From positions 1 through 21,511 of the IMG/VR virus record IMGVR_UViG_3300045743_000096: a DNA stretch of 21,511 nucleotides; one strand, written 5' to 3'. This DNA comes from a virus. The notes under the pieces are model-generated. The model did not search any database and was not told the origin of the DNA. It saw only the letters and a program-made list of their open reading frames with translations. Below, one piece after another: positions 1 to 5,428 of this stretch. Numbering within the stretch: the stretch's first letter is position 1; every line of letters starts with the position of its first letter. A program made the position numbers and the translations under genes.

Positions 1-292
1 GTGTCTTCTGGTACTTGATCATGTTCTCGAGGAACTCGATCGGGTTCTGAATCCCGAATCGACGCATCGAGTTCATGATCTTACCTTCAGCCGCATTGCA
101 GGCTCGATGAAGCACAGAACGGATATGACCACCCTTGTGGTCATGATCGAGTACTGCTTGATCATCGGTACAGTCGCGTTGACAGAGCGTGCACTTGTAC
201 CCTTGCTTCTCGAGGAGGGAAGCACGAGTACTCTTGACGTCTTTGCCTTTGAGCTTGACTGGTAGAACTGGTGGGTACGGGAAGAGGTCCAT
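1..292 (-). CDS. 49: Recombination endonuclease VII (T4 gp49-like), 3' end cut by window edge
   Basis: Holliday-junction and branched-DNA resolvase that clears junctions before DNA packaging in T4-type phages. The first 97 residues are visible. A zinc pair C34-x2-C37 (CTLC) is followed by LDHDH at 48-52, then H62-x2-C65 and N66 in a CNAAEGK stretch. These align with T4 endonuclease VII C23/C26, D40/H41, C58/C61 and N62, so the catalytic D, H and N are present. One zinc cysteine (T4 C58) is His here, giving a Cys3His site. The ATG at 292 is the only in-frame start after the stop of orf149, which lies in the same frame 24 bases upstream. A GAGGA sits 13 bases before it, so the ribosome site is weak. 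The C-terminal dimerisation region lies outside the window. Family assignment is firm. Confidence 0.93.
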   Translation of the reverse strand, partial: MDLFPYPPVLPVKLKGKDVKSTRASLLEKQGYKCTLCQRDCTDDQAVLDHDHKGGHIRSVLHRACNAAEGKIMNSMRRFGIQNPIEFLENMIKYQKT

Positions 293-296
293 CCCG

Positions 297-304
297 TATT
301 TAGG
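297..304 (-). promoter_or_regulatory. Weak late-promoter-like box CCTAAATA
   Basis: On the minus strand CCTAAATA is followed by CGGGA, so it fits the TAAATANNNGA pattern seen at the four better candidates. It ends only 4 bases before the endonuclease VII ATG. A transcript starting at the usual distance would be leaderless or would miss the start codon. It may be a chance match, or a promoter for genes beyond the left edge. Confidence 0.25.
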
Positions 305-316
305 TTCCTCAGGAGA

Positions 317-766
317 TCACTTCTCCGTGTACATCGCCTCGAAGTCCTTGGCCTTCTTGACTTCATACGTGAACTGATCACCCTTCGGTGTCTTGATCAG
401 GTAGTCGCCCTTACTGATCAGAACGCCGTTCAGCTTCTCGGTGTCGCCGGTGTACTTGAACGCTTCGACCTCGTCGACCTTCCGGTACTGAGTGTACCCT
501 TCGGCGTCAGGGTTCTGGTTCGGGCGAACTGGTGTGAACGCTTGATCGAGGGCCTGCTTCGTGAGGTTCGCGAACGGCTTCCGTTCAGTGCCGGTGGTAG
601 TTGTGACCTCGTACTTCATGCCACCCTCGAGCTTCTTCACGCCGTACACGGTGTTGTTGATGTACGTCTTCGAGCTGTCAGCGTTCTGCGCCCACACGTC
701 TTCCGGCGCAGTGACGGTGATGTCTTCTTCGTTCAGAGCGGTGCCGAACAGTTCATTCAGTTTCAT
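317..766 (-). CDS. PGDYG-like domain protein, late-expressed (orf149)
   Basis: 149-aa protein of unknown function. The C-terminal half (about residues 95-149) reads VEAFKYTGD, then KGDYLIKTPKGD, then KDFEAMY. This resembles the small phage PGDYG-type domain, in which a VEA-x-QYTGD strand leads to GDYxxKGxxGE and ends F-E-x-x-Y; the match is from memory of the family. The N-terminus MKLNELFGTALNEED looks like a separable leader and shares MK-x-x-ELF with orf250. The start at 766 has a GGGGA Shine-Dalgarno 6 bases upstream and a late-promoter box 22 bases upstream. It lies downstream of gp46 and upstream of endonuclease VII in the same direction. No catalytic motif is seen. Possibilities are an internal capsid protein or a small accessory protein. 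Confidence 0.8.
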   Translation of the reverse strand: MKLNELFGTALNEEDITVTAPEDVWAQNADSSKTYINNTVYGVKKLEGGMKYEVTTTTGTERKPFANLTKQALDQAFTPVRPNQNPDAEGYTQYRKVDEVEAFKYTGDTEKLNGVLISKGDYLIKTPKGDQFTYEVKKAKDFEAMYTEK

Positions 767-767
767 A

Positions 768-822
768 GGGTTCCCCGAGCAGATCTGCTATTTACTCACT
801 CGTCATAGAACATACTGAACCC
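768..822 (-). promoter_or_regulatory. Inverted repeat around the orf149 late promoter
   Basis: On the minus strand GGGTTC (822-817) is repeated inverted as GAACCC (773-768). GAACCC lies between the GGGGA ribosome site and the ATG of orf149. The late-promoter box at 796-789 is inside the 43-base loop. mRNA reading in from gp46 could pair the arms and hide the start, while mRNA begun at the late promoter would lack the first arm. The stem is only 6 bp, so chance is not excluded. Confidence 0.45.
789..796 (-). promoter_or_regulatory. Late promoter box AGTAAATA for orf149
   Basis: Minus-strand AGTAAATA matches 6 of 8 bases of the T4 late -10 element TATAAATA. It is followed by GCAGA and ends 22 bases before the orf149 ATG. 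The gp46 stop codon TGA shares its last base(s) with the box (TGAGTAAATA). A 12-bp palindrome, AGCAGATCTGCT at 778-789, lies over the expected transcription start. Confidence 0.65.
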
Positions 823-2534
823 GTTCTCCTTCCGAACCGTCACGTTCTTGTCCAGACGTCCGACGATACTCGGGTGATGCGAGATCACGAACACTGACAG
901 ATCCTCGTCACGGCTCTTCTCCTTCAGGATCCGGACGATGCTGTCGATGCCTTGTTGGTCAGGGCGCCGTCGAGTTCGTCGATCACCAGGAGGTTCGTCT
1001 TCGCGTGCAGGTGATGCAGAACATCACGGAAAGCAAGCGCCATCGCTGTGTTCACACGCTTCTTCTCACCGGCCGAGAGGTTCCCGAAGTCGAGCTCACG
1101 ACCGAACTCGGCCACAGTACAGGACATGTCGGCATCGAACTTCACGACGTGCGGCAGGCCGAGGGTCGAAGTGAAGTGGTTCAGACGAGCGTTCAGGAAC
1201 GGGATCGTCTTGTTGATGATCCGACGACGGAGGAACGAGTTCTTGTCCGTGAGGAGCTTCAGCAAGAACTGCTGGTGATCGAGACGCTTCCGAAGAGCAT
1301 CGACCTTCAGGTAGTCGACGGTCGACGTGGCTTCGCTCACGAGCTTGTCCCGAGCTTCGATGTGCGGGTTCGAAGCGACCTTGAGCTCCTCTGCCTTCTT
1401 GCGCAGGCCCTGTGCGTTGTCACGAGCAGCCAGGAGTTCATCGAGCTCTTGGTACTGAATGCCACGTTCGACTTCGCCGAGACGAGTCTTGAACTCGGTC
1501 GCCTTCGCATCGAGCTCAGCGATCTCAGCCTCGAGTTCAAGGACGCGAGCACCGCGGGACTCGATGCCAGCATCGACTTCGGAGAGCTTCTCAGCGGCGT
1601 TCGCGAACGCTTGCGAGCAGTACGGGCACTTCGCATCAGCGAGGTGATCGTGCTCACGCATCAGCTCTTCGACCTTCGACGAGAGGGTCTTGAAGTCCTT
1701 CCGCTTCGGAGCAAGCTTCGCAGCAAGGTACGCGCCCTGTTCCTTCAGCGATGCCCGTTCGGCGTGCAGCTTCTTCTCGGCATCGAAGTCGATCTGACCA
1801 ACGATCAGCAGCGTCTCTTCGATCTCGGTGATCTCGTCGGTACGTTGCTTCTCCCAGCGCGTCACGCGGGTGTTCGCTTCAGCGACATGCTTCTTGTGAA
1901 GCTCGAGCGCGCCCTCTTGCTGCTTGCAGATCGCCTCTTGAACCTTGATGTCCTGTTCGGTCGACTTGATCTTCTCCTTCAGGATCGTCGCCTTCTCGGA
2001 GAGCATCGTGATGTTGAACAGCTCTTCGATCTGGTTCCGTTGCTGGAACAGCGGGAGCTGCAAGAACGCCGGCGAGTTCCCAGAGAAGATGATCGTCTTC
2101 GTAAAGAGCTCGTAGCTGATCCCGATGATGTCCACGAGCAGGGCATCGCACTCGACAGCGCCCTTGCCCGGCGTGATGTCCTCGCCGTCCTTCAGGATCT
2201 CGATCTTGTACTCGGCACCACGCGCACGGAACACTTCGTACTCGCAACCGTCCTTCTCGAACGTGAGGCGAACCTCCATCGAGGTGTTCTTCAACGAGTT
2301 CGTCGTGTTGATCAGACGCTGAAGCGTGATCGCATCGAACGCCTTGTTGTACAGGGCGTAGCACAGGGCATTGATGATCGTGGTCTTCCCCGAGCCATTC
2401 GAACCACCTTGGTCGATGTTCTCGCCCGTGATCGTCACGGTGCCTTGTTCATCAAGTTCGATCGTGCTCTCGGAGTTCCCGAAGGACATGAAGTTCTTCA
2501 GGGTCAGGGTCTTGAAGATCAGTGGTACGCTCAT
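796..2534 (-). CDS. 46: Recombination nuclease ATPase subunit (T4 gp46-like, Rad50/SMC family), frameshifted near the 3' end
   Basis: ATPase partner of gp47; together they resect DNA ends for recombination-dependent replication and help degrade host DNA in T4. From the ATG at 2534 it shows Walker A GSNGSGKTT (44-52), long coiled coils on both sides of a zinc hook CPYC (303-306), the signature LSAGEKKR (486-493) and Walker B LLVIDE ending at D519-E520. The continuous frame then stops at 924 after an unrelated tail. If one base is restored at about 960, the frame continues as DQQGIDSIVRIL, an H-loop VISHHP, and ends MFYDE at the stop at 796. That gives about 579 residues, close to T4 gp46 (560). 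The 2534 start overlaps the orf62 stop as ATGA, so it is preferred to the ATG at 2561. Either a sequencing error or a real lesion is possible. Confidence 0.92.
958..965 (-). other. One-base frameshift point in gp46
   Basis: On the minus strand the codons GCC CTG (965-960) end the Walker B-side frame. The following GAC CAA CAA GGC, read from base 960, opens the correct frame for the rest of the protein. Joining them gives DELDGALD, with the Leu-Asp of the ABC/Rad50 D-loop at the normal distance from the Walker B DE. A lost G (CTGGAC read as CTGAC) would explain it. No slippery heptamer of the X-XXY-YYZ type is present, so programmed slippage is less likely. Confidence 0.85.
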
Positions 2535-2719
2535 ACTGGAGACCTGTGATCTGGCGCGCATCGCGCCACGTAGAAGTTCTCGCCGGTCAACCCGTACTGC
2601 ACGCGTGCATCCTCTGCCTCTTGGGCAGAACGATACGGCGCGAACAGCAACGGGTACTCAGCTGAACTGAATTGAGGTGTGCGTTCGAACACTGCGAACT
2701 GAATGACTTCACGACTCAT
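2531..2719 (-). CDS. Small hypothetical protein between gp47 and gp46 (orf62)
   Basis: 62-aa protein with no recognised domain. It starts MSREVIQFAVFER, contains an aromatic/proline stretch (YPLLFAPY) and ends near CAPDHRSPV. The ATG at 2719 is chosen over a longer TTG-started frame from 2812. It has GAGG 6 bases upstream, and the extra N-terminal residues are only the shadow of orf84. Its start overlaps the orf84 stop by 11 bases and its stop overlaps the gp46 start as ATGA, which points to translational coupling. T4 also has small unknown genes (46.1, 46.2) between 46 and 47, so the position is conserved even though homology cannot be claimed. Confidence 0.8.
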   Translation of the reverse strand: MSREVIQFAVFERTPQFSSAEYPLLFAPYRSAQEAEDARVQYGLTGENFYVARCAPDHRSPV

Positions 2720-2963
2720 CGTTGTCCTCGAGGAGCTCGTCGTAGTCCTCTTGCAGTTCAGCGAGCTCGCGTTCGAAGTTCTCGATCGAGAACCCGCCTT
2801 CGTCGAACGCAATGAACTTCGGGTCGATGCCGATCGCCTTCAGCTTCTCGGCTGTCGAGACCAGGTCGCCGGTCATATCCCAGATCGAACGCTCGGTTGA
2901 ACGTTGGACTGGGTACACGACCAGCTCGGGCAGGTGACGTGAGTGACGTGTCGAATAGATCAT
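2709..2963 (-). CDS. Small acidic hypothetical protein between gp47 and gp46 (orf84)
   Basis: 84-aa protein of unknown function. The N-terminal 30 residues are basic and aromatic. The C-terminal 25 are strongly acidic and probably helical (ENFERELAELQEDYDELLED), perhaps a short coiled coil. The ATG at 2963 overlaps the gp47 stop as ATGA, and GAGGAG stands just upstream inside the gp47 end. Position and coupling suggest it is made in step with the gp46/gp47 complex, and an accessory or inhibitor role is possible. That is inference from position only. Confidence 0.8.
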   Translation of the reverse strand: MIYSTRHSRHLPELVVYPVQRSTERSIWDMTGDLVSTAEKLKAIGIDPKFIAFDEGGFSIENFERELAELQEDYDELLEDNDES

Positions 2964-4051
2964 ACAAGCTCCTCGTACAACCGAACCAGCGCTTGTGGAT
3001 CGATCGTTGGTGAAGGCGAGACGCCTTCGTTGATCAGTTGCCGAACCGTGTTGTCGAGCGAAGTCATGTCGAGTTCGGTCTCGAGTTCAAGACCTTCGGA
3101 CAGCATCTCCTTCCGAGCTTGAACGTCTTCTTCAACCGAGAACTCGCGAAGGCTGAACGTCTTGATCATCTCTTCACGAAGGCCTTGAACATCGCTGTAC
3201 CCGATGTCGGCATCGAGCAGGCAACGCACACGGCTCTTTGGCGGCCATTCACCCTCACCATCAAGGACACGACTGAGCTTCGTCTTGAAGAACAGCGGTG
3301 CGTCAGCCCAGTTGTGGAAGAACACTTCGTCGTTCTCGATGTCGAACACAGCCATCCCACGCTCGTCATCTCCAGCGTCGCCGTAGTTCGTTGGGAACGT
3401 GTTCCCGATGTACACGATGTTCTGGTTGAACTGACGCTTGTGAAAGTGACCAGAGAAGATGTACCGTGGCCCAGTGAACATCTCGGCATCCGGTCCGTGG
3501 TCAAGAGTGCGAGTGCTGCCAGCCACGACGAAGTTCCGGAACTCAAAGTGACCCATCACGTACTTGTGGCTGTTGATGTCGGCAGCGAGAGTTGGGTACT
3601 CATCCTTGAACAGGAACGGAGCAGCGAACCAGTCCTTGTCGAGCTCAGTCGGTTCAGAGACGATGATGAAGTTCTCGAGATCGTCGAACATGTTCGTGCT
3701 GAAGATCTTCCGGTTCGATCGGTGGTACAGATCGTGGTTCCCCACGATCCAGATCACTGGCAACCCGAGAGCATTGATCCGGCGGCAGGCTTCTGTCGCG
3801 CTGTTCAGAGTGCGGACATTGATCGCGTTCCGGTTCTCGAAGAAGTCGCCGAGGAACGCGATGTGGCTTGGCTTCTCTTCCTTGACGCGTTCGATGAACC
3901 AGTCGACGAAATCGAGGTTGTCGAGGTTGTGTTGGTCCGAGTTGTTCCGGGCGCCGAAGTGGATGTCCGTGAACATGCACAGCTTCCGGATCGGACCGCG
4001 CAGTCGCTCCGACAAAAGCTTCGGGCGCGAAGCAGTATTGAACACCGCCAT
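2960..4051 (-). CDS. 47: Recombination nuclease subunit (T4 gp47-like, Mre11 family)
   Basis: Metal-dependent nuclease partner of gp46, acting in DNA end resection and recombination-dependent replication. Calcineurin-like phosphoesterase motifs occur in order: TDIHFG (D29, H31), LGDFFE (G68-D69), GNHD (104-107), then GHFEF and GHFHKR, the late His motifs that bind the two metals. The length of 363 aa is close to T4 gp47 (339). The ATG at 4051 is preferred to a GTG at 4057 because GGGGAG lies 5 bases before it. The gp55 stop is at 4056-4054, just before this start, and the gene's own stop overlaps orf84. All catalytic positions appear intact, so the frameshift in its partner gp46 is not part of general decay. 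Confidence 0.95.
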   Translation of the reverse strand: MAVFNTASRPKLLSERLRGPIRKLCMFTDIHFGARNNSDQHNLDNLDFVDWFIERVKEEKPSHIAFLGDFFENRNAINVRTLNSATEACRRINALGLPVIWIVGNHDLYHRSNRKIFSTNMFDDLENFIIVSEPTELDKDWFAAPFLFKDEYPTLAADINSHKYVMGHFEFRNFVVAGSTRTLDHGPDAEMFTGPRYIFSGHFHKRQFNQNIVYIGNTFPTNYGDAGDDERGMAVFDIENDEVFFHNWADAPLFFKTKLSRVLDGEGEWPPKSRVRCLLDADIGYSDVQGLREEMIKTFSLREFSVEEDVQARKEMLSEGLELETELDMTSLDNTVRQLINEGVSPSPTIDPQALVRLYEELV

Positions 4052-4053
4052 GT

Positions 4054-4596
4054 TCACTCCCCAGAGTTCGAACCGCGGAATGCTGAGTCGTCGTGTGTTA
4101 CGCCGGCGCGCGTCTTCTCTTGGAAGCTGAACGATGGGTTCGCACCAGCCTCGACCAGAAGGTTGTCCCGGATCTCGCGATGCTTCTTCTCGTCAGCGAG
4201 GTACTGAAGGAACGAACGGTACGCTGCGGTCGTGTAGAACGCGAACGGATTGTCGGACTTCGCCGGATCGAACTTGTGCCAGTTCGCGCAAAGGTTCACG
4301 ACGGCAATCGAGACCATGTCCTCACGGAACGAGTACCCAGCAAAGGACGGCGAGAACGAGTACCGTTCCGCAATCATCCAGAGGTACTTCGCGAGCTTCG
4401 AACTCAGCTTGTACCCGTTTGCCTTGTCGGCGGCGATCGCCTCGATCAGCTGTGCGTTCGTGACGTAGTGTCCGCGCGTGCTGGTCGAACGTTCCTTCTT
4501 GACCTTGATCGGCTTCGGAGCCTTCACTGGCTTCTCGACCTTGGCTGGCTTGGTTACCTTGGTGTCTTCAGTTAGCTTTGCGGTCTTTGTCGCCAT
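4054..4596 (-). CDS. 55: Late-transcription sigma factor (T4 gp55-like)
   Basis: Phage sigma that directs host RNA polymerase to late promoters. The core (about residues 45-140) contains AERYSFSPSFAGYSFRED, a FDPAKSDNPFAFYTTAAY stretch and a basic FLQYLADEKKHRE. These correspond to the T4 gp55 segments with FNFSGY, NFDETKYKNPHAYIT and FVQRIKKERKE. The N-terminal 40 residues form a Lys/Pro-rich tail absent from T4. The C-terminus ends SAFRGSNSGE, without the hydrophobic-acidic tail by which T4 gp55 binds the sliding clamp. The ATG at 4596 (MATK) has GAGG 7-8 bases upstream. The ATG at 4608 is too close to its AGGA. It is the first gene of the minus-strand operon and faces the promoters it probably reads. 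Total 180 aa against 185 in T4. Confidence 0.92.
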   Translation of the reverse strand: MATKTAKLTEDTKVTKPAKVEKPVKAPKPIKVKKERSTSTRGHYVTNAQLIEAIAADKANGYKLSSKLAKYLWMIAERYSFSPSFAGYSFREDMVSIAVVNLCANWHKFDPAKSDNPFAFYTTAAYRSFLQYLADEKKHREIRDNLLVEAGANPSFSFQEKTRAGVTHDDSAFRGSNSGE

Positions 4597-4640
4597 GATG
4601 TTCCTCATTCCTAAGTGAGTTTAGTGGCGACTCAAGAATG

Positions 4641-4649
4641 ATTGTAACA
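4641..4649 (-). promoter_or_regulatory. Extended -10 promoter for the gp55-gp47-gp46 operon
   Basis: The minus strand reads TGTTACAAT, a TG-N-TATAAT-type extended -10 with one mismatch, about 45 bases before the gp55 start. No good -35 hexamer and no MotA box (GCTTTA) is seen at the usual distance, so it is best read as an extended -10 promoter for host sigma-70 polymerase. It is the only plausible promoter in the divergent gap for this strand. Confidence 0.5.
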
Positions 4650-4676
4650 CACTGTTGACCGCCCTCGATCGAAAAT

Positions 4677-4725
4677 CAGGATCTCCGGTGACTCATAAAT
4701 ACAGGACACTCACCGGAGCTACCTG
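4677..4725 (+). promoter_or_regulatory. Perfect inverted repeat enclosing a late promoter and covering the ribosome site of the nucleotidyltransferase gene
   Basis: CTCCGGTGA (4683-4691) is repeated inverted, without mismatch, as TCACCGGAG (4710-4718). An outer CAGG (4677-4680) pairs with CCTG (4722-4725). The 3' arm contains the GGAG Shine-Dalgarno of the gene starting at 4727. The late box CATAAATA lies in the 18-base loop. RNA entering from upstream can fold and bury the ribosome site, while RNA begun at the late promoter lacks the 5' arm. This is the arrangement described for T4 gene e. A DNA operator is the alternative reading. Confidence 0.75.
4694..4701 (+). promoter_or_regulatory. Late promoter box CATAAATA for the baseplate operon
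   Basis: Matches 7 of 8 bases of the T4 late element TATAAATA, followed by CAGGA. It ends 25 bases before the ATG at 4727. The expected start of transcription is about 4707-4710, inside or just before the 3' arm of the inverted repeat. It probably drives the six genes from 4727 to 10742. Confidence 0.75.
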
Positions 4726-4726
4726 T

Positions 4727-5428
4727 ATGTATGAACACGAACTGTTCGAAGAAACCGTCGGACAACAATCGAAGCCAGCAGTCGTGATGGTCGGTCGGAT
4801 GAACCCTCCAACGGGAGGTCACTACAAAGTGATCGACCTGATGAAGAAGTTCGCTCGGGAGAACAAGGGCGTGACGCCGATCGTTGTGGTCGTCGCTGGC
4901 GCCGGAACCTCGAAGGACCTTCACAAGAATCCGTTGTCGGCGGAGGACCGGATCAAGTTCATGACCGCCTCGAAGAAGGCGAACGGGATCAAGTTCATCA
5001 CCTCAGGTTCAGCGTTCGCCGCGTTCGAAGACGTTCGGAAGGCCGGGTACGAACCGTACGCGATCGCTGCTGGTTCAGACCGTGGCGCGAAGTACCTCGA
5101 GATGCTCGACAAGTACTTCACTGGACCAGAAGGTCAGAAGCTGAAGCACGTGATCATGCCTGGTCTTCAGGAACGTGAGGACCCAGATGACGATGGCACA
5201 CCATCAGAAGAAGTTCTTCAGATGGCCGAGAACGGCGAAGAGATTCCAGTGCACCTGATTTCAGGTTCGATGGCTCGTCTCGCTGTGAAGCTCGGCTTCA
5301 AGAAGGCGTTCGCGAAGATCCTGAGCGTTGATCAACAGCTCGCTGACATCATCTTCAAGAAGGTCGCAGCGGCCCTTGACACGCCAGCACCCGAACCAGA
5401 GAAGAAGCCAGCGAAGGCGAAGAAGTAA
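4727..5428 (+). CDS. Nucleotidyltransferase, NMN adenylyltransferase-like, late-expressed
   Basis: 233-aa member of the HxGH nucleotidyltransferase superfamily, which transfers AMP or CMP to a mononucleotide or alcohol phosphate. NMN to NAD+ is the most likely reaction but substrate is not fixed by sequence. Visible motifs are a first strand VVMVGRMNPPTGGH (19-32, with TGGH as the TxGH site) and ISGSMAR (178-184) as the second ATP-binding motif (ISxTxxR). The protein ends in a Lys/Pro/Ala-rich tail. The ATG at 4727 has GGAG 8 bases upstream; a TTG at 4655 lies before the promoter and is rejected. Residues 1-15 (MYEHELFEETVG) precede the fold and resemble the leaders of orf149 and orf250. It is oddly placed, heading a baseplate operon under a late promoter. 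No Nudix or NAMPT gene is in view. Confidence 0.85.
   Translation: MYEHELFEETVGQQSKPAVVMVGRMNPPTGGHYKVIDLMKKFARENKGVTPIVVVVAGAGTSKDLHKNPLSAEDRIKFMTASKKANGIKFITSGSAFAAFEDVRKAGYEPYAIAAGSDRGAKYLEMLDKYFTGPEGQKLKHVIMPGLQEREDPDDDGTPSEEVLQMAENGEEIPVHLISGSMARLAVKLGFKKAFAKILSVDQQLADIIFKKVAAALDTPAPEPEKKPAKAKK

Noticed and set aside
73-381. Minus-strand frame of 102 codons overlapping orf149 and endonuclease VII
   Set aside because: Arg/Ser-rich shadow; the neighbouring frame carries a clear endonuclease VII fold.
958-965. Programmed -1 ribosomal frameshift in gp46
   Set aside because: The local bases (GGC GCC CTG ACC) offer no slippery heptamer and tRNA re-pairing would be poor; kept only as a remote alternative to a base loss.
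1005-2549. Long plus-strand open frame of 514 codons opposite gp46
   Set aside because: Antisense shadow. Its product is a Leu/Arg/Glu/Val-rich string with no domain, while the minus strand has every Rad50-type motif and overlapping operon structure.
3038-4207. Plus-strand open frame of 389 codons opposite gp47 and the gp55 end
   Set aside because: Antisense shadow crossing two real gene boundaries; composition is dominated by Val, Glu and Asp, and there is no ribosome site.
4655-4683. TTGACC as a plus-strand -35 element
   Set aside because: No -10-like hexamer occurs 16-18 bases downstream; the late box at 4694 is too far away.
4655-4726. Longer TTG-started form of the nucleotidyltransferase
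   Set aside because: The start lies upstream of the late promoter and inside no good ribosome site; the ATG at 4727 has GGAG at proper spacing.
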